Shown in pieces: positions 16,773 to 25,068 of a stretch of DNA of 64,000 nucleotides. The first letter of the stretch is position 1; every line of letters starts with the position of its first letter. Both the position numbers and the translations under genes were made by a program. Source of the stretch: an uncultured Caryophanales bacterium (GTDB lineage: Bacteria > Bacillota_I > Bacilli_A > RFN20 > CAG-826); the NCBI GenBank assembly GCA_946407815.1, contig CAMJPB010000001.1, positions 1 to 64,000 of the forward strand, given 5' to 3'. The notes below the pieces were generated by a model. The model worked only from the letters and a program-made list of their open reading frames with translations, searched no databases and had not been told where the DNA came from.

Positions 16773-16997
16773 ATGGACAAAATAGAAGAAATTAAAGGTC
16801 GTCTTGCTGCAGTTGCTCACAAAGACAGCATTGATGGTTCATTAAAATTAAGAGAACTCGGTATCGATTCGCTTGATATCGTCGAATTACTTCTTCAATT
16901 AGAAGAAGACTATGGCGTACATTTTGATGACATGGATATGTCAGCACTTGTTACAGTCCAAGATTTATTAGACGCAATTTCAAAACAATTAAAATAA
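16773..16997 (+). CDS. acpP: Acyl carrier protein
   Basis: A 74-residue acidic four-helix carrier protein. The phosphopantetheine attachment serine is in GIDSLDIVELLLQLEE, an almost perfect match to the ACP consensus G-[ILV]-D-S-L-D. It carries growing or activated acyl chains in fatty acid or related synthesis. It is monocistronic, with its own promoter, between the pilus operon and a tRNA pair, and no fatty acid synthesis genes are nearby. A specialised carrier working with the AMP ligase at 7232 is possible but not supported beyond family logic. Confidence 0.92.
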   Translation: MDKIEEIKGRLAAVAHKDSIDGSLKLRELGIDSLDIVELLLQLEEDYGVHFDDMDMSALVTVQDLLDAISKQLK

Positions 16998-17010
16998 GTT
17001 TTAAAAATTA

Positions 17011-17039
17011 TTGTTAAGAATTTTAGCGTGTGATACTAT
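17011..17039 (+). promoter_or_regulatory. Sigma-A promoter of the tRNA-Asn/tRNA-Glu unit
   Basis: TTGTTA, 17-nt spacer, TACTAT, with the -10 box ending 10 nt before the tRNA-Asn 5' end. Confidence 0.6.
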
Positions 17040-17049
17040 TTAAGGCGTC

Positions 17050-17124
17050 GCCCACTTAGCTCAGCGGTAGAGCTATCGGCTGTTAACCGATCGGTCTGCG
17101 GTTCGAATCCGTAAGTGGGCGCCA
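17050..17124 (+). tRNA. tRNA-Asn (anticodon GTT)
   Basis: The acceptor stem pairs GCCCACT with AGTGGGC, followed by discriminator G and encoded CCA. The D arm is GCTC/GAGC, the anticodon stem is ATCGG/CCGAT around loop CTGTTAA, and the T loop is TTCGAAT. It is co-transcribed with the tRNA-Glu 6 nt downstream. Confidence 0.96.
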
Positions 17125-17130
17125 TCACCT

Positions 17131-17207
17131 GGCCTGTTGGAGAAGCGGCTTAACTCATATGCCTTTCACGCATACATTCATGGGTTCGAATCCCGTACAG
17201 GTCACCA
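17131..17207 (+). tRNA. tRNA-Glu (anticodon TTC)
   Basis: The acceptor stem pairs GGCCTGT with ACAGGTC (one wobble pair), followed by discriminator A and encoded CCA. The anticodon loop reads CTTTCAC and the T loop TTCGAAT. The body closely matches Gram-positive tRNA-Glu. Confidence 0.96.
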
Positions 17208-17218
17208 ACGCAAATAAC

Positions 17219-17250
17219 AAGGATTGATGTTAAAAGTCAGTCCTTTTTTT
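17219..17250 (+). terminator. Rho-independent terminator of the tRNA pair
   Basis: Stem AAGGATTGA/TCAGTCCTT with one wobble pair, a 9-nt loop and seven T. Confidence 0.8.
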
Positions 17251-17502
17251 CTGAAAATATAAAATAAAACAAGAAGTTTAAAAGCAATTAAATAATAAGC
17301 AAAAGTTAATGGAAACTTGATGAAAGTTTTCATTTTAAACAAATCTATTTGATTTCGTTTGAATTATGTATTATAAGATAGAATAAGACTATGTCTTATG
17401 ATAAGATATAGACATGGCAAAAAAGATAAAACTTACTCATGACCAGAAGATTATTAAGGCTCTAGAATAAATCAAAAATAAGTGATGGCGCTAACTAATT
17501 AA
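17251..17502. other. AT-rich intergenic stretch without a recognisable gene
   Basis: The stretch holds a dyad TCTTATgATAAGA (17394-17406) and an 18-codon open frame at 17414-17470 (MAKKIKL...) with no ribosome site. I see no supported gene here. Confidence 0.5.
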
Positions 17503-17513
17503 TGTGATAAAAT
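17503..17513 (+). promoter_or_regulatory. Extended -10 promoter of the structured RNA
   Basis: TGTGaTAAAAT, identical to the element before the RiPP precursor. Transcription would start near 17520, exactly where the structured segment begins. Confidence 0.55.
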
Positions 17514-17520
17514 ATCTTTG

Positions 17521-17640
17521 TCAAAGGTGGAAAGTCGCTGTGCGACCACGACGCATTTCTTCGGAAATGGATGGCTAGCGATTCAGGATGCAGCGCCCTG
17601 ATTGACGGAATAGCATCTCTATTGAGGTGCTTTTTCTTTT
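17521..17640 (+). ncRNA. Unidentified structured RNA with own promoter and terminator (sRNA or leader riboswitch)
   Basis: The segment is GC-richer than its surroundings and folds locally. Hairpins seen are GTCGC-TGT-GCGAC (17534-17546), CATTTC-TTCG-GAAATG (17554-17569, a perfect stem with a UUCG tetraloop) and TCAGG/CCTGA (17583-17601). It ends in a terminator, GCATCTC-TATT-GAGGTGC plus a T run (17613-17640). GCTA at 17574-17577 can pair with TAGC at 17611-17614, which enters the terminator stem, so a terminator/antiterminator switch is possible. The next gene starts 42 nt later and may have its own TATAAT, so either a free small RNA of about 115 nt or an attenuating leader is possible. I checked it from memory against SRP RNA, 6S, tmRNA and the common riboswitch classes and found no match. 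Confidence 0.6.
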
Positions 17641-17681
17641 GTTTGATTTATAATATATAAAATCGAATTGAGGGCATAATT

Positions 17682-19367
17682 ATGGAAAAGAAGAAACTGT
17701 TTATTAACCAAAAGTATTTTTACTTTATAACTGAATTATTTGTTGGTATCGCCTTAATGGGTATTGAAATGTCCGCTTCTCGATTAATCTCGGTTTATTT
17801 TTCTTCTTCCCAAATTGTCTGGACAATCATTATTGGCGTTATTATGATCGCAATGGCAAGTGGTAACTACTGGGGCGGTCGTCAGGCTGATAAAAAGCCG
17901 TCCTATCTAAGATTGTACGCTGAGTTATTATTCGCAGGTGCTTGGGTAGTGCTTATTCCGTTCCTCGGCCGCTTTGTTATCGCAGGTGTCTCGGTATTCT
18001 TCGCCTTGTTTGTTACAAAAGGCTTAGTTATTTGGTCAGCATTGTTCTCTTGCTTGATCTTGTTCGTGCCACCTTTATTATTCTTGGGAAAAGTAACTCC
18101 TTCTTTAATTAAGTACTCACTTGGAGAAAAAGTTTCAGGAAAAGTCATTGGTTTACTTGAAGCTCTCAATACAGTTGGTTCAATCGTTGGCACATTCCTT
18201 CCAACATTCCTTACAATCCCATTTATTGGTACATCAAATTCGTTCGTTTTATTCGGCTCAATGATTGCTTCTTTAGGCCTCGTTTTCGTGGTTACTTATT
18301 ACATTGATAAATTCAAAAATAATGAGGAAAAACCGGGGATTTTAGAAGAAAACGAGCCAAAAAAGAAGCAAAAACGCAAAGACATAAAACGCACAATTTT
18401 AGCAAGTGTGTGTGCCTCAATTTGGATCTTTGGTATTTGTATTTCCACAAACTCATCGTTCATTTTCTGGAACGAGTCAAACATGATAAATGAACGTGAA
18501 TCCATGTATAACTACATCAAAGTTGACAAGGTTGGCAAGACAACATATTTCTCCACGAACGCTCTTTATGGAGTTCAATCGTGCATTAACGATGATTTCT
18601 CGCTCACTGGAATGTACTATGATTACGTTCTAATCGCTCCTTACTTAGTAAAGGAAAACCCTAATGTCCTCATTTTGGGCAATGGTGCAGGAACTTACGG
18701 CACCATGCTCAAAGAATATTTAAAAATTCCTTGCAACGTCACCGGAATTGAAATTGACCAAAGCATTATTGATATCTCCTATGAATACTTTCATATGAGC
18801 AATGATATCAATGCCGTCTGTGACGATGGAAGGAATTTTATCGCTCGAGATAATAACAAATACGACATTATTTTGGTTGATGCCTATTCATCAATCTCGC
18901 CTCCATTTCATATGACCACTACAGAGTTCTTTACTTTAGTAAAAGACCACTTGAATGATGATGGTCTTATGATCATGAATATCAACATGCACTCTGATAA
19001 ACCAGGCTCTTTAAGTGCCGCTTTATGTGACACTGCTTATGGAGTTTTTGGAAATCTCTATAAATTCCGCTACACTGGCGAAAGCGGTGCAGAGGCTTTT
19101 GCCACTAAAGATAGTAGCGTTGATTTAATTTCAAAAGTTAAAGACGTCAACGTTGAAAACGCTAAACTTCAACATTGCTTCAACGTTGTCAAAAACTCCA
19201 TTAAATCTCACGAAGACAGTGGCATTCGTTTGTTTGACGATACTGCCGATGTTGAGATCAGAAGTATTTGGTCACTTGATGAGCTCATTCAAGAAGAACT
19301 CAATTATTACCGCGCTATTTATCAAGAGTACGGTCTCAAGGGCTTACTCGAAAGACTCCTCGGATAG
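17682..19367 (+). CDS. Membrane-fused spermidine-synthase-like protein
   Basis: A 561-residue protein. Residues 1-210 are six or more hydrophobic spans of the fused transporter-like type (MGIEMSASRLISVYF, IMIAMASGNYWGGRQAD). After a charged linker and one more span near 240-260, the C-terminal 270 residues form an aminopropyltransferase/methyltransferase fold: VLILGNGAGTYGTMLKEYL (cofactor loop), VTGIEIDQSIIDISYEYF, DDGRNFI and ILVDAYSS. Known soluble spermidine synthases keep a catalytic Asp in this last segment (here VDAY). Membrane-fused members are widespread, but their substrate is not established. Ribosome site GAGGG. It is preceded by the structured RNA and is monocistronic. Confidence 0.8.
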   Translation: MEKKKLFINQKYFYFITELFVGIALMGIEMSASRLISVYFSSSQIVWTIIIGVIMIAMASGNYWGGRQADKKPSYLRLYAELLFAGAWVVLIPFLGRFVIAGVSVFFALFVTKGLVIWSALFSCLILFVPPLLFLGKVTPSLIKYSLGEKVSGKVIGLLEALNTVGSIVGTFLPTFLTIPFIGTSNSFVLFGSMIASLGLVFVVTYYIDKFKNNEEKPGILEENEPKKKQKRKDIKRTILASVCASIWIFGICISTNSSFIFWNESNMINERESMYNYIKVDKVGKTTYFSTNALYGVQSCINDDFSLTGMYYDYVLIAPYLVKENPNVLILGNGAGTYGTMLKEYLKIPCNVTGIEIDQSIIDISYEYFHMSNDINAVCDDGRNFIARDNNKYDIILVDAYSSISPPFHMTTTEFFTLVKDHLNDDGLMIMNINMHSDKPGSLSAALCDTAYGVFGNLYKFRYTGESGAEAFATKDSSVDLISKVKDVNVENAKLQHCFNVVKNSIKSHEDSGIRLFDDTADVEIRSIWSLDELIQEELNYYRAIYQEYGLKGLLERLLG

Positions 19368-19466
19368 TTTTTTGCTTGTTTTCAATACTATGTATTGGAA
19401 TATTTACTTTGTATTTACGAAATTATTGTGAAAGAATATTTATAATAATTCTTTGGTCGTTGATTT

Positions 19467-20612
19467 ATGAATCTTCAAGAAATTATTATGGCCGATTGCA
19501 CTGCGATTCTGCTAATGGGGATCTTGCTCATTAGTCGTTTTATAAATCGCCGTCGTAGACGTACAGAAGATAAGTTCTTTACCGTTCTAGCCTGTATTGG
19601 AATAGGCGCAACTCTATTTGAGTTAATAGCTTTTTTGATCGACGGGCAACCTGGCGTGCTCACTAAAGGGCTCAATATTTTCTCAAATGCTTTAATTTAT
19701 TGCTGTACAGCTTCCATTTCAGTCATTTGGGTTTGGTACGTTGATTCATATTTGAATCATAACCCAAGAAGAATTAAAACTGTCTTCCTTCCATTTGTCA
19801 TTGTCTGGGGCATCTTAATTGTGATGGTTGTTGTGAATATTTTCACAGGGTTCTTGTTCATAATTGACGAAAATAACATATATGGCAGAAAACCTTTGGG
19901 TTACATTTATTACGCCTTCTTGTTTATTTCCTTTATTGTTTCAATCATCATTTTCATCAAGAACCGTGTAGAACACGGAAGAAACCAATTCTTCCCAATT
20001 TGGATGTTCTTGTTACCAGTTATTGCTGCCTGTATAATTCAAGCATTATGGTATGGCATTGCCGCAGCCTGGTTAGGATGTGCAATTGGCTTAACAAGTA
20101 TTTACTTAGACATCCAAAGTCGTTACTCCTTAGTGGACGATTTAACGCACATTTATAACCGTGCTTTCATCGAGCATAAACTAATAGTTTATCGTCATAA
20201 TTCTTCCCATGTTTATGGAGGAATTATGTTAGATATTGATCGCTTCAAAGAAATCAATGATACTTTTGGTCACTCAGTTGGTGATGAGGCTCTTAGAAAA
20301 GCTGCCAGCATTATTATGGATGCTTCTTGTAGAAACTCTTTAGTTTGTCGTTTTGCTGGAGACGAGTTTATCGTCTTGCTCAGAATGCCTCAAGATAAGA
20401 AAGATGAGCTCACCGCAAAGATGATTGAACTAGAAGAGAACGTTCGCATTAAAGCGAATGAATTCTGTAAAAAAGAACAATTACCGTACACTTTATCCTT
20501 CTCAATTGGTCACGCCATCTATGATCTAGAGAAGCCAGATGATGAGTTCTTTAGAGCGATGGATAAGGCGATGTACAAGGAAAAGAAACTTCATCACGAA
20601 CAACATAAATAA
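19467..20612 (+). CDS. Membrane diguanylate cyclase (GGDEF)
   Basis: A 381-residue protein with an N-terminal sensor of about seven hydrophobic spans (residues 5-215, the last being IIQALWYGIAAAWLGCAIGLTSIYL) and a C-terminal GGDEF domain. The active-site loop reads RFAGDEF, an accepted variant of GGDEF, and the metal/guanine-binding segment is MLDIDRFKEINDTFGHSVGDEAL. The enzyme should make cyclic di-GMP. An RxxD inhibitory site five residues before the signature is not present (RNSL). No EAL or PilZ gene is in the window; the Tad pilus operon 3 kb upstream is a possible output, as cyclic di-GMP often controls pili, but this is inference. Confidence 0.9.
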   Translation: MNLQEIIMADCTAILLMGILLISRFINRRRRRTEDKFFTVLACIGIGATLFELIAFLIDGQPGVLTKGLNIFSNALIYCCTASISVIWVWYVDSYLNHNPRRIKTVFLPFVIVWGILIVMVVVNIFTGFLFIIDENNIYGRKPLGYIYYAFLFISFIVSIIIFIKNRVEHGRNQFFPIWMFLLPVIAACIIQALWYGIAAAWLGCAIGLTSIYLDIQSRYSLVDDLTHIYNRAFIEHKLIVYRHNSSHVYGGIMLDIDRFKEINDTFGHSVGDEALRKAASIIMDASCRNSLVCRFAGDEFIVLLRMPQDKKDELTAKMIELEENVRIKANEFCKKEQLPYTLSFSIGHAIYDLEKPDDEFFRAMDKAMYKEKKLHHEQHK

Positions 20613-20621
20613 TAAAATGAG

Positions 20622-20648
20622 ACACCTTATAAAAGGTGTTTTATTTTT
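20622..20648 (+). terminator. Rho-independent terminator of the diguanylate cyclase gene
   Basis: Stem ACACCTT/AAGGTGT with 4-nt loop and T-rich tail. Confidence 0.8.
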
Positions 20649-20744
20649 GCTCATTAAGAATATCTAACTTAATAGTGCTCTTAGTTTTACTAGTTACAAT
20701 ATTCAAAATATATTAGATTTCATCAACCTTATCTTTCTGGGTGC

Positions 20745-20773
20745 TTGAATTTAGCTATGCTAGTGCGTATAAT
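20745..20773 (+). promoter_or_regulatory. Sigma-A promoter of the potassium-uptake operon
   Basis: TTGAAT, 17-nt spacer, TATAAT; the -10 lies within an imperfect dyad GCGTATAATATGCGC. Confidence 0.7.
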
Positions 20774-20799
20774 ATGCGCGAACGAAAGGAAAGTACTAT

Positions 20800-21228
20800 A
20801 TGGCAAAAAGTAGTGTCCTTAAAAACAAAACATTAATCGTTGGTTGCTCATCTTTAGGTGCTACAATTACGAATAAGTTTTCAAGCGAAGGCAAAAACTT
20901 AATGGTAATTGATAAAAACCCAAAGAATTTTGAACGTCTATCTGACAGGTTCAGCGGTTATACAATCGCTGGAGATGTCACCGATATCGACGTTTTAGAA
21001 GAAGCTGGTATTGCATCATGTAATGAAATCGTTATCGTTACTAACGATGACAATCTTAACGTTTTCGTTGCTCACATCGCTCGTAAGCTTTACGATGTTC
21101 CAAATATTTACATTCGTTTGGCAGAGCCAAATAACGAAGTTTTACTCAAGGGAATGGATGTAAAAGCCATTTACCCACTTGAGTTATCTTATGATAAATT
21201 CAACTTACTTAGAGGAGGCCGCAAATAA
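20800..21228 (+). CDS. TrkA-N (RCK-N) potassium channel regulator, lacks RCK-C
   Basis: A 142-residue single-domain protein. The N-terminal Rossmann fold shows a nucleotide loop GCSSLGATI and an acidic residue after the second strand (LMVIDKNP), then GDVTDIDVLEEAGI and the next helix, as in KtrA/TrkA. It ends before the RCK-C domain that normally binds cyclic di-AMP. It overlaps the next TrkA gene by one base, so the two are expressed together. It probably forms mixed rings with its neighbour on the cytoplasmic face of the TrkH-like pore. Ribosome site GAAAGGAAAG. Confidence 0.85.
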   Translation: MAKSSVLKNKTLIVGCSSLGATITNKFSSEGKNLMVIDKNPKNFERLSDRFSGYTIAGDVTDIDVLEEAGIASCNEIVIVTNDDNLNVFVAHIARKLYDVPNIYIRLAEPNNEVLLKGMDVKAIYPLELSYDKFNLLRGGRK

Positions 21229-21893
21229 TGAGAATTGTTATTGCTAACGGTAATAATAGTGCTGACTACATTATTAAGAACTTCAAAGGTCGTTCTCACC
21301 AACTCACAATCATTAATGATGATAAGGAAGTTGCCAATAAACTTGCTCGTTCAAGTAAGCTCCCAGTCGTTCTTGGTGATTTCACCAAAGTCGCTACTTT
21401 AAAGGAAGCAAACGTTGAAAATGCTGATTTATTTATCGCTTTAGGTCACAAAGATCCAGACAACTTTGTTGGCTGTATGCATGCTCGCCGTCAATTTGGC
21501 GTTAAAAAATGTATTTGTATCGTTCAAGACCCAAAGAACGTTGAAATCTTTAAACGTTTAGGTTTAGACTCAGTTATTTGCTCTACAGAAACTCTAGTTT
21601 CTTCTGTTCTTGCAGAGTCATCCTTAGAGTCCATTGTTAAATCAATGTCATTTGAGGATAACAAGATTGTTATGTCTGAAATTGTTGTTAAGGCAACTTA
21701 CTTAATCGCTCATAAACACATTATGGACATCGATTTCCCTAGAGAGGGCTCAATCGCCTGTGTCTACCGTAGACCTAGGGTCATTATTCCTAATGGTTCA
21801 ACTTTAATTCTCCCTAAGGATAAATTATTTATTCTTTCAACACCTGCTGATCAAAAGATGCTGATTGAATTTGTACAAAAAGATAAGAAATAA
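21228..21893 (+). CDS. TrkA-family regulator with RCK-C domain, degenerate nucleotide loop
   Basis: A 221-residue protein with an RCK-N-like fold followed by an RCK-C domain (residues about 140-221: IVVKATYLIAHKHIMDIDFPREGSIACVYR and DKLFILSTPADQKMLIEF in pattern). The first loop reads NGNNSADYI and lacks the G-x-G-x-x-G of nucleotide-binding partners, while the rest (GDFTKVATLKEANVENADLFIAL) is conserved. Together with the preceding gene it looks like one regulator split into a nucleotide-binding and a ligand-binding subunit. It ends one base into the TrkH gene. Confidence 0.85.
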   Translation: MRIVIANGNNSADYIIKNFKGRSHQLTIINDDKEVANKLARSSKLPVVLGDFTKVATLKEANVENADLFIALGHKDPDNFVGCMHARRQFGVKKCICIVQDPKNVEIFKRLGLDSVICSTETLVSSVLAESSLESIVKSMSFEDNKIVMSEIVVKATYLIAHKHIMDIDFPREGSIACVYRRPRVIIPNGSTLILPKDKLFILSTPADQKMLIEFVQKDKK

Positions 21894-23404
21894 TGAAAAA
21901 AACTGCTTCAGGATATAGGCTGATTTTTGGCTATTTAGGTTTATTTATTGCCCTCGTTGGAGTCGCAATTCTTTTACCTTTGTTTGGCATTTTCGCCTTC
22001 CCTGAAGAAGCTAAAGATTGGTATTGTTTTGTCATTCCTGGTGCATCTGCAATTGTTTTAGGCTCTTCAATGTTTGGCTTACTAATTGCTGGTAGAACCA
22101 AGTCTCAACTTGGTAAACACCAAGATGCAATTCTTTTAGTTCTTATTTGGCTTTCAGCAATATTTATATCTGCTGTGCCTTTCTTAATTAAAGGCTTCTT
22201 AAGCTTTACTGACGCCATTTTTGAGACTACTTCTTGCTATGCAACAGTCGGTCTTTCTGTCTTTAAAGAAGCTCATTATAAATTCCACTTATTTGTCTTA
22301 TATCGTTCAGTTTTATGTTTCTTAGGCGGTATCGGACTTGTTCTTATTATTACAACCGCTATCTCTGATAGATATGGACTTAAACTTTACTTAGCAGAAG
22401 GTCACACTGATAAATTAATGCCTAACTTAGCACGAAGTGCTAGAGTCATTTTAGCAATGTACTCAGGCTTCATGGTTTTAGGTGTTCTTCTTTACATGCT
22501 CGCCGGTATGAGCGGATACGACGCAATCGTACACTCTGTCAGTGCGTTTGCTACAGCCGGATTCTCATCCTACCCAGAAGGTTTAGTCCACTTTGCAAGC
22601 TTACCAAATTATTGGGCAATCCAAGTTGTTTCAATTTTCTTGATGCTTCTTGGTGCGACAAACTTTGTTTTGGTTCTTTTTATCATCACAGGTAGATTTA
22701 AGAAATTCTTAAAAGACTCTGAAACTAAGTTTTTTGCAATACTTTGTTTGGTCTTTATTCCAACATTCTTCATTACTGGTTTAGTTGCTAGAATTGGAAA
22801 AGACATTGGTGTAGGTCAAACATTTGCTCATTCTACGTTTACTTATATTTCTGCAATTACCACAACTGGTTTTGCTAACGTAGCAGACTTAAAAACACTT
22901 GGTGAAGGAACGCTTCTTCTTGTTACTCTCATGAATATCATTGGTGGCGGCATGGGTTCTACATCTGGTGGTGTTAAACAGTACCGTTTCGTTTTAGCAG
23001 GAAAAGCTTTCTATTGGAACGTTAGAGAAGCTTCGTCTTCTCCAAACAAGATTTATCCGCACTTCGTCTATAGATGTGGACAAGAAAAAGAAGTTTCTAG
23101 TAATGAAATTACTAACGCATTCGGATTTATTCTTCTTTATATAACCGTACTGTTCGTAGGTGGTTTATTAGTCGCAATATTTAATCGAAATATTGTTGGC
23201 TATAACAGTTTTGGCGACTCAATTTTTGAGTTCTCAAATGCTCTTGCCTGTACAGGCTTATCTATTGGCGTAACCCAAGTGTCTACTTTAGGCGCAAAAT
23301 GGACAATGATTGTTGGTATGTTTGCAGGACGTCTTGAAATTATTGTTATTCACTTAGCAACCTTAAGAATTTTCAGAGACATTTTGAGAAAGGAAACAGT
23401 TTAA
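21893..23404 (+). CDS. TrkH/KtrB-type potassium uptake pore
   Basis: A 503-residue membrane protein of the TrkH/KtrB family, with the expected four pore modules; the selectivity-loop segments are visible as SCYATVGLS, SAFATAGFS, AITTTGFAN and NALACTGLS, each with a central Gly of the K+ filter. It moves K+ (with Na+ or alone) across the membrane, and the two TrkA-type proteins upstream gate it. The three genes overlap by one base each and form a tight unit. Confidence 0.93.
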   Translation: MKKTASGYRLIFGYLGLFIALVGVAILLPLFGIFAFPEEAKDWYCFVIPGASAIVLGSSMFGLLIAGRTKSQLGKHQDAILLVLIWLSAIFISAVPFLIKGFLSFTDAIFETTSCYATVGLSVFKEAHYKFHLFVLYRSVLCFLGGIGLVLIITTAISDRYGLKLYLAEGHTDKLMPNLARSARVILAMYSGFMVLGVLLYMLAGMSGYDAIVHSVSAFATAGFSSYPEGLVHFASLPNYWAIQVVSIFLMLLGATNFVLVLFIITGRFKKFLKDSETKFFAILCLVFIPTFFITGLVARIGKDIGVGQTFAHSTFTYISAITTTGFANVADLKTLGEGTLLLVTLMNIIGGGMGSTSGGVKQYRFVLAGKAFYWNVREASSSPNKIYPHFVYRCGQEKEVSSNEITNAFGFILLYITVLFVGGLLVAIFNRNIVGYNSFGDSIFEFSNALACTGLSIGVTQVSTLGAKWTMIVGMFAGRLEIIVIHLATLRIFRDILRKETV

Positions 23405-23405
23405 T

Positions 23406-23828
23406 ATGTTAATAGATGAAATTAGTAGAGCTAATATTGAAGCTTTAAAAGCTAGGGATCAAGTTGCTCGAGCAATTTATTCGGTTATTTTATCAAAATA
23501 TAAAGCAACCGAGATTGAACTCAAGGCCGCTGGTAAAGAAATTACTGACGCTGATTTAGTAAAAATCATTACCAAGACAATCAAGGAACTTGATGAAGAA
23601 AAAGAATCCTACGAAAAAGCAGGAAGAAAAGAACAAGCTGAGGGTATCTCAGTTCAAAAATCTTTAATTGAAAAATATTTACTAAAATTAATGTCCGAAG
23701 AAGAGATTAGAAAAATTATTGCTTCTTTAGAAGATAAATCAATGCCATCAGTTATGAAACATTTCAAAATAAATTATGATGGCAAAGTAGACATGTCACT
23801 TGTCTCAAAAATCGCAAGACAGCAATAA
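23406..23828 (+). CDS. yqeY: GatB/YqeY-domain protein
   Basis: A 140-residue helical protein of the YqeY family, related to the tail domain of the amidotransferase GatB. Features are the start (M)LIDEISRANIEALKARD, the central ELDEEKESYEKAGRKEQAE helix and the end MKHFKINYDGKVDMSLVSKIARQ, which match the family's G-x-[VM]-[MV]-x-x-[LF] and G-x-x-[DV]-[MG]-x-x-[VL] pattern. Its cellular role is not well defined. The start lies 1 nt after the TrkH stop, in the same operon. Confidence 0.88.
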   Translation: MLIDEISRANIEALKARDQVARAIYSVILSKYKATEIELKAAGKEITDADLVKIITKTIKELDEEKESYEKAGRKEQAEGISVQKSLIEKYLLKLMSEEEIRKIIASLEDKSMPSVMKHFKINYDGKVDMSLVSKIARQQ

Positions 23829-23862
23829 AGTAATAATTACATTATTAAGTTAGGAGAAATAG

Positions 23863-25065
23863 ATGGGTAAAAAGAAAAACCAAGTAGTGTTTAAAAGACA
23901 TCTATTTTGGAACTATTTTTACCGACCAATCGTCCACTTAATGGCTCTTTTCCAAGGCTACAAAGTTAAGTCTCATTTTAAGATGGAAAAAGGCCAAAGT
24001 TATATTATTTTGTCAAACCATCAAGGTGGTGTAGATGGTTTATTTTTACCACTTTCTTTTAATAGACACATGTATGGCGTTTTAACCGATTCATTCCTTT
24101 CTAAAGGATGGGTCGCTAAAATGTTTAAACATCAACTTGGTATTATTGGTAAGAAAAAAGGAGCAGTGGATGTTTCTGCCAATATGGAAATGATGAGAGT
24201 CATCCGTGAAGGTGGAACTTTGCTTATTTTCCCTGAAGGAAATAGATCTTACGCTGAATTCCAATTCTCACTTACTGATGGATTTGCCAAGTTTATCAGA
24301 TTCTTCAAAAAGCCAATTATTCTTTTTAACCTTCATGGTGGTGCAGGTGTTGATCCTCGCTTTGGTAAGAAAAGAAGAAAAGGTCCATTTTATGGAGAAA
24401 TCAAGCGTATTTTACAACCTGAAGAATATGAAAGTTGGTCTGACGATGAACTTTACAAAGTAATTTCTGAAAACTTAAGAGTATTTGATTCAAGCTCTGG
24501 AAATAAATATAAATCGAAGGAAAGAGCAGAATATTTAGAAAGAATGTTCTTTATCTGTCCAAAGTGCGGAAAGCTTGAAACCCTTTATTCTAAAGGCAAT
24601 TACTTCTATTGCAAAAACTGTGGGCTAAAAGTTGAATACACAGAAGACCTTCACTTTAAGAGTGATGATCCAGAGTTTAAATTTGAAAGACTTGTTGATT
24701 GGTACAATTTCCAAATTAGATACCTTAATGAACATGAATTCACTGGCGAAATCTTTAAGGAAGGCGATGCAAAACTTTATATTTCCCATCCTGGAGAGAA
24801 GCGCAAATTAATCGCTGAAGGAAACGTCGTTTTAACCGAAAATTCCTTAAAATTCCCGGGAAAAACCATAGATATTCATGAAATTGAGATCGCTTCTCCT
24901 ATTAACGGAACTAACTTTAACTTCTCCACAAAAGACGAAGATTATTTAGTTATGGGAAGCGAAAGATTTAATCCGTTAAAATTCGTTTTAATGTTTAATA
25001 AACTTGATACAAAGATGAGAAATAGTAAAGCCGATATTTACTACAATCTCATAGAGAGGAGTTAG
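23863..25065 (+). CDS. PlsC-type acyltransferase with C-terminal zinc ribbon
   Basis: A 400-residue protein. The acyltransferase H-x4-D motif is NHQGGVDG (near 46) and the second catalytic box is FPEGNRS (near 126); family members acylate lysophosphatidic acid. After the catalytic domain comes a zinc ribbon (CPKCGKLETLYSKGN, then CKNCG, near 228-252) and a C-terminal domain of about 140 residues of unknown function. Two further genes in the window (49926 and 60685) share this acyltransferase plus ribbon layout. Ribosome site AGGAGAAA. The neighbours are YqeY and a GltS-like carrier. Confidence 0.88.
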   Translation: MGKKKNQVVFKRHLFWNYFYRPIVHLMALFQGYKVKSHFKMEKGQSYIILSNHQGGVDGLFLPLSFNRHMYGVLTDSFLSKGWVAKMFKHQLGIIGKKKGAVDVSANMEMMRVIREGGTLLIFPEGNRSYAEFQFSLTDGFAKFIRFFKKPIILFNLHGGAGVDPRFGKKRRKGPFYGEIKRILQPEEYESWSDDELYKVISENLRVFDSSSGNKYKSKERAEYLERMFFICPKCGKLETLYSKGNYFYCKNCGLKVEYTEDLHFKSDDPEFKFERLVDWYNFQIRYLNEHEFTGEIFKEGDAKLYISHPGEKRKLIAEGNVVLTENSLKFPGKTIDIHEIEIASPINGTNFNFSTKDEDYLVMGSERFNPLKFVLMFNKLDTKMRNSKADIYYNLIERS

Positions 25066-25068
25066 TAT

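Noticed and set aside
17414-17470. An 18-codon open frame (MAKKIKL...) between the tRNA-Glu terminator and the structured RNA.
   Set aside because: It has no ribosome site and no further support, and frames of this size are expected by chance in AT-rich DNA.
17521-17640. SRP RNA, 6S RNA, tmRNA or a cyclic di-GMP or S-adenosylmethionine riboswitch.
   Set aside because: The conserved cores of these families, as I know them, are not present; only hairpins and a terminator can be claimed.
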